Positions 45,916 to 55,644 of a stretch of DNA of 64,000 nt are shown here, in pieces (positions within the stretch are counted from its first letter, which is position 1; the number at the start of each line of letters is the position of its first letter). A program made the translations under genes and the position numbers. The stretch spans positions 5,642,001 through 5,706,000 of the forward strand of contig JAAHII010000001.1 in the NCBI GenBank assembly GCA_010671905.1. The letters run 5' to 3'. This DNA comes from Leptolyngbya sp. SIOISBB. Lineage in GTDB: Bacteria > Cyanobacteriota > Cyanobacteriia > Phormidesmidales > Phormidesmidaceae. The notes below the pieces were generated by a model. The model was not told where the DNA came from, ran no database searches, and was given only the letters and a program-made list of their open reading frames with translations.

Positions 45916-47130
45916 ATGAAATCAGTGAAAGCATGGAAATTTGTGGCCGTTGCGGCGGCTACGACAATTGGGATCTTCAGTAGTTTTAGCCCCTCCCAGG
46001 CCAATACTTTTGACGCCGTTGAGGTGGATGAAACCAGTATGATCTCGGTAGCCATTCCCGGGGGCTCTTTAGTGCCTTACAAGCTTTGGCTAATTCGCGA
46101 AACGCAACCGGGAGCCAATTGCTTTTCTGTCAGTGGCGACAACCCTGGCATTGTGGAGCCCCTGTGGCAAACGACCAGTGGCTGTGGCGCTGGGTTTGAT
46201 TCAAATGCCTACTCGATTCGCGCTGGCGGTGAAGAACTGAGAGGTCAATACAGCCTGATCGTACAAGAAAGCGATGGTGAATTATTGCTGCTAGGCAAGC
46301 CCTTAAGAGGCCGCTCGTTTGTCATTGGCCGCACTGGTGGCATTGTTCCTGGTGGGTTCATGGAAATCGAACTCGAACCCGGTTGGCGGATTACCCAGCG
46401 CTCCTTTGAAGGCAGCCGCCTTAGCCACTTCTACTACACGAACGAAGCGCCTCTGGCGTCGCTGTTAGATGGCGAACCGGTCGTCACCAACCCCAATCCG
46501 GATCCGAATCCGCCCACCCAGCCGGATTACCCGTTCCCAGATATTTCCAGAGATATCTATGCTGATGAGATTGCTGCGGCCTTTAACCTCGGCATCGTGG
46601 CCGGAGGCACTGACGGCAACTTTGACCCCTTACGCCCCGTCACCCGCGAAGAAGCTGCTTCAATTGTGGCCGAAGCGATTGAGACGAAAGGATTCACTTT
46701 TCCTCAAACGGTGACCACAGCACCCTTTCCTGATGTCGCAGCCAATCGCTGGAGCGCGGCTAAAATTGCGACTTTAAAGACACGGGGGATTCTGGCCGGT
46801 GACCCCAGTGGTCTATTCCGACCGACCGACACCGTCACTCGGGCAGAGGTGATGTCGATGTTGCGCCGAGCGGCTGAGCAAATTGTGGCAGCCGGTTCCG
46901 AAGATGTTCGAGCCGCTGCACTCACGCCCACCGGCGATGTCTTTAATTTCTCCGATACGTCAGGGCACTGGAATGCCGAGACTATCGCCATGATGTCTGC
47001 CTACTGCGGTGTGGCCACCCCTTATAACGAGCGAGGTACAGCATTCCAGCCGAATGCTGCGTCATTGCGCAACTACACCACGGCAGCCACTTTCCGCATG
47101 GTTGATTGTGGCGCTACACCCCTGCCATAG
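45916..47130 (+). CDS. DUF3747 plus SLH-domain surface protein
   Basis: The protein has 404 residues. The signal peptide (1-29, SQA-N) precedes a DUF3747-like domain (30-180). Recognisable parts there are GGSLVPYKLWLIRE, SNAYSIRAGGEEL and IELEPGWRITQRSFEG. A Pro/Asn linker leads to SLH repeats: FPDISRDIYADEI..GIVAGGTDGNFDPLRPVTREEAA and FPDVAANRW..RGILAGDPSGLFRPTDTVTRAEV, plus a third, incomplete one. SLH repeats anchor proteins to peptidoglycan-linked polymers, so this is an envelope protein. Confidence 0.87.
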   Translation: MKSVKAWKFVAVAAATTIGIFSSFSPSQANTFDAVEVDETSMISVAIPGGSLVPYKLWLIRETQPGANCFSVSGDNPGIVEPLWQTTSGCGAGFDSNAYSIRAGGEELRGQYSLIVQESDGELLLLGKPLRGRSFVIGRTGGIVPGGFMEIELEPGWRITQRSFEGSRLSHFYYTNEAPLASLLDGEPVVTNPNPDPNPPTQPDYPFPDISRDIYADEIAAAFNLGIVAGGTDGNFDPLRPVTREEAASIVAEAIETKGFTFPQTVTTAPFPDVAANRWSAAKIATLKTRGILAGDPSGLFRPTDTVTRAEVMSMLRRAAEQIVAAGSEDVRAAALTPTGDVFNFSDTSGHWNAETIAMMSAYCGVATPYNERGTAFQPNAASLRNYTTAATFRMVDCGATPLP

Positions 47131-47191
47131 TCGGCATTCAGATAGCGTTGCTGGCTTTTGAGCCACAGCGGTAGCTTAGGTCGATAGCAAG

Positions 47192-47231
47192 AAGCCTGCG
47201 GTTGAGGAGCCAATCTCCTAGCCGCAGGCTT
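47192..47231. terminator. Bidirectional terminator between the SLH gene and comB
   Basis: A ten-base-pair outer stem (47192-47201 with 47222-47231) plus an inner AGGAG/CTCCT stem. T-rich tail (TTTCG) on the plus side and a shorter one on the minus side. Confidence 0.75.
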
Positions 47232-47258
47232 TCGCAGTTTGCTGGATGGCCAGATGTC

Positions 47259-47999
47259 CTAACCGGCGTCCATGACTAAGATGCCGGGTTCTGATTGAAT
47301 TGGCACCAGATCTAGCACGTCCAATTGAGCACAATATTTCAAGTCTTCTTCTTGATGTAAACGGAGGAGTCGCTGACCATGGCTGGCATAGTGCATCAAC
47401 TCTAGTAGGGAGTCTTGCCACTGTTCATACAGGCTGACCGCCGCAATGGTCGAGTCGTTACCCGCGATCGCCTTGAGGTCACACGCCAAACGCGTACTCA
47501 GCTGATGCGCGATCGCTCCAGCACAAACCGTATCTTCGAGCGAATAATCGCCTTGCCAACCTGAACCCACTAGCCATATTTCAGCGAGATCACGACGCAG
47601 CAAAAAGTCGACAACGGCCTGTCGGGTGGTCAGGGCGGCGGTAATCACCATCGGGGCTTGCTGAATGCGCTGTAGACAGCGAGTGCCGTTGGTGGTGGTC
47701 ATGAACAGGTGACGACCCTGGGAGCGTTCTTGGGTGTGATCTAGCGGAGAGTTGCCCAAATCAAACCCCTCGACTTTGGCACCACCGCGCTCTCCCGCCA
47801 GCAGACGTTTCTCTAGGGGGTAAGTTTCGCTAGTTGTGCGCAGCTCGTCTAAGTCACTGAAAACATGAATTGACTCAGCGCCGATATTAAAAGCTGCGGC
47901 CATGGTTGACGTGGCGCGGAGGACATCGATCGCGATTGCACAATCGGGTAAGTTTCCTTCCGGAACTTCTTCGGGGGTGTGATAGACAAATACCTTCAC
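47259..47999 (-). CDS. comB: 2-phosphosulfolactate phosphatase family protein (ComB)
   Basis: In archaea ComB dephosphorylates 2-phosphosulfolactate for coenzyme M; cyanobacterial homologues have an unassigned role. The 246 residues carry [14 protein letters not shown] (21-34), [19 protein letters not shown] and FMTTTNGTR, the family's conserved acidic and Thr/Asn-Gly motifs. GTG start. Confidence 0.92.
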   Translation of the reverse strand: MKVFVYHTPEEVPEGNLPDCAIAIDVLRATSTMAAAFNIGAESIHVFSDLDELRTTSETYPLEKRLLAGERGGAKVEGFDLGNSPLDHTQERSQGRHLFMTTTNGTRCLQRIQQAPMVITAALTTRQAVVDFLLRRDLAEIWLVGSGWQGDYSLEDTVCAGAIAHQLSTRLACDLKAIAGNDSTIAAVSLYEQWQDSLLELMHYASHGQRLLRLHQEEDLKYCAQLDVLDLVPIQSEPGILVMDAG

Positions 48000-48071
48000 A
48001 AATCAGGGATGCTCCAATATGGTTACCTGTGCCAATTTTTTATTCTATGCGGATTGCATCCCAAAAGGTGA

Positions 48072-48593
48072 TCAATCTTCTGCAGGGTAACCATGGCATA
48101 ACGGCATCATAAAAGCGCCCAAGCCGATACCCGCGATCGCCCCAAAGAGGGTCATGCGCACATTATCCATTGGCCACCATTCAAAGCCCTGCAGGGCTAG
48201 CTCAGCGGGGTACGCCATGCACAGGGCAAAGGTCAAGCCAAACCCCACCAAGCCGTAGCGGTCTAGCCAGTAAGCAGCTTGCCCGCGATCGCGGGCATAC
48301 AGTAGGCGCATCGCAATCAGCCCAAAAATTGTGCCGTAGCAGCGCATACACACCGCCGCAATGCGGTCCCCGGCTAGGGCCACGCCCATATCTGGCTGTG
48401 GACAAACCTGTTGCCCCATGAAGTAGATGATGTCGCTGATTTGCACCAAAATAGGCAAACCCGATGCGGCTAAAAACGGTGCAGCAAATGGTCCACTCAC
48501 CATCGCCACCAGGACTAAATCAGCCAACCAGCTTAACCAGGTACGCTGAGGCAAACGAACAGAAACAGAACCTTGCATCGTGGCACGACTCAC
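48072..48593 (-). CDS. DUF2085 membrane protein
   Basis: The protein has 173 residues with about four membrane helices. Conserved motifs QQVCPQPDM and AVCMRCYGTIFG (two Cys pairs with an Arg) are DUF2085 signatures. The GTG at 48593 is followed five codons later by an ATG at 48578, which may be the true start. Function unknown; conserved cysteines could bind metal. Confidence 0.85.
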   Translation of the reverse strand: MSRATMQGSVSVRLPQRTWLSWLADLVLVAMVSGPFAAPFLAASGLPILVQISDIIYFMGQQVCPQPDMGVALAGDRIAAVCMRCYGTIFGLIAMRLLYARDRGQAAYWLDRYGLVGFGLTFALCMAYPAELALQGFEWWPMDNVRMTLFGAIAGIGLGAFMMPLCHGYPAED

Positions 48594-48664
48594 TCACCGC
48601 TAACGATTGTAAACACTTAAGGGACGTCATGCAGGCGATCGCCCAATTTCCGCTTAGAAAATCG

Positions 48665-50050
48665 CTAGTCCGATTGTCCTGATTCCTCAGTTACCGTGGC
48701 CCCCGCCTCATCTTCTGTTGATGTGGCGTCGGTTTCCGCATCAGCTGCATCAGAAGTTGCCGGGGTTGGCTCTGATGGCACCAAATCTCGACTCGTCGTA
48801 GAGGGGGACTCTTTGGCCGGGGCCTTCTCCTCGGCGGCTGAATTATCCGACTCTGCCGCCGCTTCAGCATCAGGCACAGCCGGGGTCTGGCGACCAATCT
48901 CAACACAACCATCGGGAGAATAAGTGACGAGCACCTCAAATTGATACCCCGTAAAGGTCTCAACGATTGAAAAATCTAACGTCTCAATGTAAACAGTCGC
49001 CTGCTGATCGAGTCCCTGGTAGCCAGTACTGCGAATTACTTGGGGCTCTCCCAATAGTTCGCCTGCAGGGCTGACCCAGGCTCCAACCAAACCGTTTTGC
49101 GGTTCCTGGGTGAGGCAAATGCCAGCTCCATACTCAATTTCTAGGTTAAGAGGTCGCCGCACAATGCCCCCAGCAACAACTTCTTCGTCAGGGGCAGTCT
49201 CATCCTCATCTGAGACCGGGGCTAAGATACCAGCGATAGCAGCTTCTTCAAACGCACTTCTGATGGCTGCAACCTCACCAATTTCCAGTTCGGTCGCCAA
49301 CGTTTCACCGAATTCTAGCCAATCGCCATAGCTGCTGGTAACAGCGGCTTCTGTCATTTGAGTATCGTCAAACGTGTAGGCCGCTAGCCGTTCTTCTAAC
49401 GTCAGGGTATCTGTAGGGTTACTGTTGGCCGCGATCGCCTCAGCGTCTTCAGCTGTCACGGCACTAGAGTCACCATCAGCATCAGAGCGTAGAGCATCGG
49501 CACCGGGGGGGCTGACAGAGGCTTGAGCCGAATCATCATTGAGCTGAACACCATCAGTGTTGTTACCGCCTCTAGTCCCAAGACTCCCGATGGGCGGTAA
49601 ACCACCAGACCGTGGAACGGGAGAGCCTGAACGAGATTCTAGGCGAGTAATGCCAAACGGAAGGTTATAGGCTGAGGGCGGGGAAGCATTACGACCTGGA
49701 GATAGCAGCGGCTCTGAATTAATGACGCGATCGCTGCCACTGAGCTTAGTGCCATTCTCAAACAGTGGGGCGAGTGGTTCAAGTTCGCCAAATTCATCAA
49801 AGTTGTAAAAGGGGCTGGAGAAGTCTGGCAGGCGCTCTTGTTCCCCAGCGGTCAATTCGACTAACGGGACGTTACGGCTTTCAGTCACCAACGTTTCTTC
49901 CGTCAGTTGGTCAAATCCCAAACTTGGGAACGTCGGGCCAGCAGTAAATAACACCCCATGAAACCCGACAGAGATGACTCCTGCCAGCCAAGCTGGTTTC
50001 AGCAGCGGTTTCCAGTTAAAGCGTGGTTGAGAGGGTGGGGTGGCAGTCAT
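48665..50050 (-). CDS. TonB-like envelope protein
   Basis: From the ATG at 50050 (GGAG upstream) it has 461 residues. The single membrane anchor LAGVISVGFHGVLFTAG (about 19-35) carries the His seen in TonB anchors. A long Pro/Ser/Asp-rich periplasmic stretch follows, then a TonB C-terminal-like domain (VSPAGELLGEPQVIRSTGYQGLDQQA, about 335-385). An acidic Ala/Glu/Ser tail of about 80 residues comes after, which is unusual for TonB. No exbB/exbD is adjacent. Confidence 0.7.
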   Translation of the reverse strand: MTATPPSQPRFNWKPLLKPAWLAGVISVGFHGVLFTAGPTFPSLGFDQLTEETLVTESRNVPLVELTAGEQERLPDFSSPFYNFDEFGELEPLAPLFENGTKLSGSDRVINSEPLLSPGRNASPPSAYNLPFGITRLESRSGSPVPRSGGLPPIGSLGTRGGNNTDGVQLNDDSAQASVSPPGADALRSDADGDSSAVTAEDAEAIAANSNPTDTLTLEERLAAYTFDDTQMTEAAVTSSYGDWLEFGETLATELEIGEVAAIRSAFEEAAIAGILAPVSDEDETAPDEEVVAGGIVRRPLNLEIEYGAGICLTQEPQNGLVGAWVSPAGELLGEPQVIRSTGYQGLDQQATVYIETLDFSIVETFTGYQFEVLVTYSPDGCVEIGRQTPAVPDAEAAAESDNSAAEEKAPAKESPSTTSRDLVPSEPTPATSDAADAETDATSTEDEAGATVTEESGQSD

Positions 50051-50085
50051 GAACGAGATCGCTCCCTTAAGCCAAGACGCGATAA

Positions 50086-50853
50086 TTATCCTAGACGCAA
50101 ATCTGGGCGATGTGTTGCCCTTGTTGTAGCAGATGATGACCCACACTCAATCATCAATAGCGAAAAATAGGGCAGGTCGAGCTGGGATAGTTCGCTTAAA
50201 TCTCGATAAATCTGCTCATCCGGTTGCGTCGCTCGCACGATAACGCGACTTTGGGCGAGTAAATTGCGGCGCTGTAAAATTTGCCAGACGTCAGCATAGA
50301 CTGAGGCGACCTTCATCAAGACAACAACATCTGCCTGGTCGATCGCCGCTTCTAGATCCGCGATCGCATACAGAGCGGGCAACACCACTAACCGCTGCTG
50401 CAAAATTGTGAGCGGCTCTCCCAACTGCGCTGCTGCGGCTAAGGGGGAACAGACCCCCGGCACGGTTTGTACCAGAGCTTCGGCATGATCACGCTGGAGA
50501 GTTTGTGCCAAATAAGTAAAGGTGCTGTAGAAACTCGCATCCCCTTCGGTCGCAAACACCACATCCTGCCCCCGTTGCAGATAGTGCCAAACCTGAGTGG
50601 CCGCTTGTACCCAGGCGGCTTCTAACACTGCCGGATCTTGCACAAAGGGAAAGTCCAGTGGCAGTTGCACCTGATTAGCCGGTAACCAAGGTTGAATAAT
50701 CGCCTGAGCTACTCCAAGCTGCCCCTGACGTCCCGCAGGAAACGCCACCACCGGACTCTCTTGCAGTAGGCGCAAGGCTTTGACAGTCAGCAACTCTGGG
50801 TCTCCAGGTCCGGCACTTACCCCCCAAAGTGTGCCAATTTGATCGCCAGCCAT
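50086..50853 (-). CDS. cobI: Precorrin-2 C20-methyltransferase
   Basis: Corrin-ring methylation in cobalamin (vitamin B12) synthesis. The protein has 255 residues. N-terminal GVSAGPGDPELLTVKALRLL is the tetrapyrrole-methylase signature. FATEGDASFYSTFTYLA is the second conserved block, and QTVPGVCS the third. Other cob genes are not adjacent. Its stop lies 35 bases before the TonB-like ATG in the same direction. Confidence 0.93.
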   Translation of the reverse strand: MAGDQIGTLWGVSAGPGDPELLTVKALRLLQESPVVAFPAGRQGQLGVAQAIIQPWLPANQVQLPLDFPFVQDPAVLEAAWVQAATQVWHYLQRGQDVVFATEGDASFYSTFTYLAQTLQRDHAEALVQTVPGVCSPLAAAAQLGEPLTILQQRLVVLPALYAIADLEAAIDQADVVVLMKVASVYADVWQILQRRNLLAQSRVIVRATQPDEQIYRDLSELSQLDLPYFSLLMIECGSSSATTRATHRPDLRLG

Positions 50854-51165
50854 GACTCATACCCCCCTCAGCCTTGAGGTTCCTTCTACACACGCTGTTG
50901 TCTCATCATGGCCACCTCCGGCCAAGTGAGGGGAATCAGGATACCTAAGCCCCCACCAGTCAGGCTTTTTGTCTACACTCGGCATTCTGCCTGAGCCGCC
51001 TGCAATCGCCATTAGCCAACCTGCCAAAGGCGATACCCGCCCTCAAAAGACTGAAGCCGTTCGCTCTATCTTGAATCAAATTGCCGTTTCTCACCCTTGA
51101 GAATTGCTCAGGCCTGATCCTAAAGCGGTTATTGTCGGTTCCTTTGAGAACCTTGGGGACGCGGG
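50854..51165. other. 310-base spacer
   Basis: Holds one open plus-strand frame (about 50960-51100) with protein-like composition but no start codon or family. Otherwise nothing recognised. Confidence 0.35.
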
Positions 51166-53413
51166 CTAATCTTTTTGCAACACATCTGAGAAAGCGAGTT
51201 CTTCTGACGCCATGACTAACAGAGTATTGGGCAACGACGTGATGCGATGCTGCAGCTTTGCGTAGTAATCCGTGAAGCTATCGACCGAGGCGGGAGTTGC
51301 TAGGCCCAACAGCACTAGGTCTGCAGTCTGTGAGGAGATCAGCAAAATTTCATCAAAGGACCGACCATCGGCCACAATCACTTGCGAAACCGCCCCAATC
51401 CTCAGGCTTTCAGTCAATCCTTGCAAATTTTGCTCAGCTGATTCAGCGGCCATCGTATTGGGCACCACCAGCTTCAGGCAAATCTCGGCATTACGCCAGG
51501 CCCAACTAGTCCTCAATAGGTAGGCCAAAATCAACATCAGCCCTCCATTTGATTGCAGTCCCCCCACCACACATCAATGCGGCGAAACCGGGCGGGCCGC
51601 CGTTGTACTAGGGTGAACTGTTCTGGGCTACTGCGCAAAATCACCACATTTCGTCGCGCTTGGTGGCATTGGGCCACGAGTTCGCTGAAGCGATCGCGCC
51701 CCTCTGGATTTTCGGTATCCCCGAGCAAAATGGTATTGGGCAGCAGTGGACCAATGCCATAAGCTTCGATTAACTGCTTCATCCCCTGAAAAGGATCCGA
51801 TGCGGTCACTAATCGCACAAACGCTTGGATACCCCGCTTTTCCAGGTATTCCTGTAGCGTTGCTTCGAGCTTTTCTTGGCGGCCCACATCGCGGCTACCC
51901 TCTGGCAAGACGCTGGCGACGGTAAATAACCCGCGCTGGTGCGTCAGGGCATTCGCCATATCCAACAAATGCCAGCGCTTCGTAGGGGCTCCTGAAAATA
52001 CCAGCAGATGAGGTCGCCAGTTTTTCGAATCCAGCGGCCCCTTGATGCGAAAGAGTCCTGTTCGAATCAAAGACATCCACACACCCTGTCGCACATCCCC
52101 CCCAAGTGCCCTCAATTTCTCGCCGTTCTAGCCAGAGATAGATGCCAAGGACAATGACCGCCGCCACCACCGTGGCCATGGCATTGATCAAAAACATGAT
52201 GCTGATGCAGCCCACAGCCCCCAGCAGAGAGAGCAGCCAAGGCACTTTAAAAGTGGGACGAAACGAGGGACTGCGCAGAAAACCTTCGATACCGGCGGAG
52301 ACATTGAGCACCATGTAAGTCGTCAAGAAAAACATGGTCAGCACTGGGGCAATCACATTCAGGTCACCAATGGTGACAGCGGCCAGCGCAATGCCCAGGG
52401 TAAACCACGTCCCCAATCGCGGTTCGTCATTGGGGCCATCCCCCTTACCCAACCATTTCAGCGACTTGGGCAACACGCCATCGCGGGCGAGTGCCTGCAG
52501 CACTCGCGGCGCACCCAGAATGCTGCCGATCGCGCTAGACAAAGTCGCGCCCCAGACTCCCAGCAAGATCGAGTCACCCCACAGCGCAATGCGCCGCATA
52601 ATCAGTGGGTCGCCAATCAAATCCACAGGTTCTGCCCGAAATTGCAGCGTCAGCGGAATCAACATATAGATGACATAGCCCACTCCGATCGCCGCCAGCG
52701 TGCCCACGGGAATCGCTTTGGACGGGTTCTTCAAATCGCCGGACATGTTGACGCCAGACATAATGCCCGTCACAGCGGGGAAAAAGACCGCCAGCACTTC
52801 CCAGAACCCGACGGAGCCGACCTCGACTTCGACGGTGGCGGCAGCGGCAGTCGGTTCTGCTGTGTGACCAAACACTAAGCAGATCAGCGAGAGGGCGATC
52901 GCCGCCATGATGAAATATTGCGCTTTGATGGCAATTTCTGCCGATTGCAACGCCAACAGCGTCACCAACACTGTCACGATCAAGGCCACCAACGTCAGAT
53001 TCAGCGTCGGAAAAATTCGCACCACACTTTCCGCAAAACCCAGGGTGTAGAGAGCCACTGACAGGGCTTGGGCAAAAAAGAGCGGAATGCCGACGGCTCC
53101 CCCGGTTTCAATGCCGAGGGAGCGACTGATCATGTAATAGGCCCCCCCAGCGCGCACCACTTGGTCAGTGGCGATCGCCGAAATTGACAGCCCCGTTAAC
53201 AACGTAATGCTGGTGGAAATGGTGACAATCAGCAGCGTATTAGCCAACCCGACATGCCCTAGCACCCACCCAAATCGGAGGTACATAATCACCCCCAAAA
53301 TGGTCAAAATCGAGGGGGGTAAAGACGCCTCCAAAGGCACTGAGGCCCGTTGCATCGTCAACATGGGGAGATTTAGTCGCACTAAGACTCGAATCAGAGC
53401 TGTGTTGAGGCAT
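51166..53413 (-). pseudogene. SLC12-type cation-chloride cotransporter-like permease, three frameshifts
   Basis: Frames join into one protein of about 749 residues from ATG 53413 (MPQHSSDSS). The start is followed by GLSAFGGVFTPSILTILG, about 12 membrane helices of the amino-acid/polyamine/organocation fold, then a large cytoplasmic domain including LLVFSGAPTKRWHLLDMA. Breaks: G6 run 53314-53319 (needs five), C7 run 52097-52103 (needs six), C6 run 51560-51565 (needs seven). This matches the cyanobacterial Na-K-Cl cotransporter-like proteins in layout. The ion specificity is not shown by sequence. Confidence 0.8.
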
Positions 53414-53868
53414 AAAGGTGGGGGCAAAAAAGAGTCAGTTCTAAACCTTAACGTAACGGTGAAACCCTGGTAGCCAAGACGATAGCCGCGATCAACCTAC
53501 ACAAGCAAGCGCTCCCGCGCAATCTTCATGAGTAACGAAACTGCTCATGGTAGGTTGCCCAAGGTTCCCTATAGCCACACAAACCTTAAGACGAGTTTGA
53601 GAACGCCGCAAGACACGGGTTTGTGAGATGACCGTGAAACTTAGTCAACACTTCTTGTGGCCCATCAAGGTGCTCCAAAACTCCAGCGGTCAAGGTAGAT
53701 GAGCCGTCTAGGCCCATGCACTTAAAATTAGACTGGCTAAATCCGCCATCGGCTCTAGAAAACTGCACTTATGTGTCAACTCATTGACTTGACTTCAGCA
53801 ACTCCCCTAGGTGGCAGCAGAACCCTGAGGATCGGGAATTTAATAATGTGCCGGTTTCTCGTGCCGTA

Positions 53869-54047
53869 GGCGGGGTGGGTCCGATCCCTAGAACGCCGGT
53901 TCAGTATTATTTTCTCTGGTAGATCGATATCTGAAATACCTGACTTTATCGTTCGACCTTTTTAGTTCACTTGAACTGTTTTCGGTATTCTGAACCGGTG
54001 CTCTAGCACTCAGGGGCAACCCACCCCGTCGCCCCTCCCAGGAGGGG
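53869..54047. repeat. MITE-like inverted-repeat element
   Basis: Outer arms GGCGGGGTGGGT (53869-53880) and ACCCACCCCG(T)CGCC (54019-54033) face each other. Inner arms GCCGGTTCAG (53895-53904) and CTGAACCGG (53990-53998) do likewise. The right side ends with CCCCTCC-CA-GGAGGGG (54032-54047). No gene inside. Similar arms occur at 42089-42183 and the last hairpin at 37565. Confidence 0.65.
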
Positions 54048-54102
54048 AAATGTGGTCTCCTAGGCCCAAGCTAAATTGCGGAATTTATATAATCCTCAAT
54101 CC

Positions 54103-55560
54103 CTAGGAATCTAGAGTTGGCCGTCTCAGAATTTTGGGGATTTGCGAGTCGAGCCACCCCCCTCGATAACGCCCACAGCCCAGTTCGAACTGCCGAAATC
54201 GCACATGTACATAGCCCGGTTCAACATCGGCCAGCAAGTGCTGCGATTCGCCTCTGAGAAATTGGGTAGCTGCCCCCAAGTCAGGCAGGTGAACAACATT
54301 TTTTTGCCCGAGGGGGCCAAACCGCTGCAAAAAAGCAGTTGACGGTTTGAGCCCTAAATTTGTCTGGGTTGCCAGCGCGAGGCCAACGGTCTGCACCCCC
54401 AATTCGGTCGGTGGGCGGCTCGTACGGTCGAGTAACCAGAACCGGTGCTTGCCAGTAGCCCAGCAGTCATAGCTGTCAAAGATCGAGGGCGCGATCGCAA
54501 AACGCTCACATAATTGCAGCAGCGGCGATTCGTCTATCGACCACGGGACGGGCGGCAGATGGGGTTGTGTAACCGAGGAATGGGAGACACCTGGTGCCTT
54601 CGTCAGGGGCGGTACGGAGGTGCGCTGCAACCGCGCCACAAAGAAGCCGCCCGTATTGTTGAAATGCGGAAAATATCGCTGCGCGTGCTTGATATCCGCT
54701 CGATAGGTCTGGCCTTGCCATTGCGCCAACCCTGGCTGGGCGGTCAAGCCCGGAATCTTGAACGGCACGACCACCGCGCGATCGCCCATCACGGCGTCGA
54801 GCACCGCCTCGTTTTCCTCAGGGGCAAAGGTGCAAGTGCTGTACACCACCGTGCCACCGGGTTTCACGAGATCTAAGGCCCGACTTAGCAGCTTTTGCTG
54901 AACCGTGGCCATTCGCAAGCCGTGGGTAGGGTGCCACGGACGAAAACGGCGACGACGGCGTAAGTTCCCCTCACCCGAGCAAGGGGCATCGACTAACACG
55001 CGGTCAAAGGACTGATCGGGCAAAGGCAGCGATCGCCCATCGGCTTGGGTCGTGATCACCTGGGTTAATCCCAATCGATTGAGATTGACACTGAGACTGG
55101 GCAACCGAGCGGCCTGCATTTCGTTGGCAATGACGGTTCCGGTTGGGTTCAGCAAGGCGATTTGGGCGGTTTTACCTCCTGGAGCAGCACACAGGTCAAG
55201 AATCCGTTCCCCAGGTTGCGGGGCCAGGGCGGCGACTGCTGTCATGGCAATTTCTTCCTGTACGTAGTACCAGCCAGCGCTAAAGGGCAGTGTGTTCCCC
55301 GGCCCAGGCCAATGGTGACTGCGAAAGGCACCGGGTTGCCAAGCAATGGGCTCCAGCGTGATCGCTTGATCAGCTAACGCGGCAAGCAGGCTCGCCTCGC
55401 CACATTTGAGCGGATTGTGCCAACAGCAGACCGGCAAGGGGGCTTGGCTAACTGCCAATAAACTTTGAGAATCGTCGACGATCGCGGCATATCGTGCCAA
55501 TATAGCCGCAATTCCATCAGGCTCTAGCTGCGCACGAATCATCACATCGACCTGGGACAC
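54103..55560 (-). CDS. RNA cytosine-C5 methyltransferase (RsmF/NSUN-like)
   Basis: The protein has 485 residues. SAM-binding motif LDLCAAPGGKTAQIA (121-135), catalytic Cys243 in YSTCTFAPEENE and Cys194 in DAPCSGEGN, matching the two-cysteine mechanism of m5C enzymes. The C-terminal 180 residues contain a second, RNA-binding-like region as in RsmF. Target (16S rRNA or tRNA) cannot be assigned. It diverges from the M48-like gene by about 20-80 bases. Confidence 0.87.
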   Translation of the reverse strand: MSQVDVMIRAQLEPDGIAAILARYAAIVDDSQSLLAVSQAPLPVCCWHNPLKCGEASLLAALADQAITLEPIAWQPGAFRSHHWPGPGNTLPFSAGWYYVQEEIAMTAVAALAPQPGERILDLCAAPGGKTAQIALLNPTGTVIANEMQAARLPSLSVNLNRLGLTQVITTQADGRSLPLPDQSFDRVLVDAPCSGEGNLRRRRRFRPWHPTHGLRMATVQQKLLSRALDLVKPGGTVVYSTCTFAPEENEAVLDAVMGDRAVVVPFKIPGLTAQPGLAQWQGQTYRADIKHAQRYFPHFNNTGGFFVARLQRTSVPPLTKAPGVSHSSVTQPHLPPVPWSIDESPLLQLCERFAIAPSIFDSYDCWATGKHRFWLLDRTSRPPTELGVQTVGLALATQTNLGLKPSTAFLQRFGPLGQKNVVHLPDLGAATQFLRGESQHLLADVEPGYVHVRFRQFELGCGRYRGGWLDSQIPKILRRPTLDS

Positions 55561-55644
55561 GGTTGCCGACTTTGTTCAGTGAAGGTGTGTTCTATTATCA
55601 ACGGCATATCAGACCTACCTTTCTCTGTCGAGCAATTTCCGGCC

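Noticed and set aside
53586-53768. 60-codon minus-strand frame in the spacer next to the transporter gene
   Set aside because: No start context or homology; likely chance.
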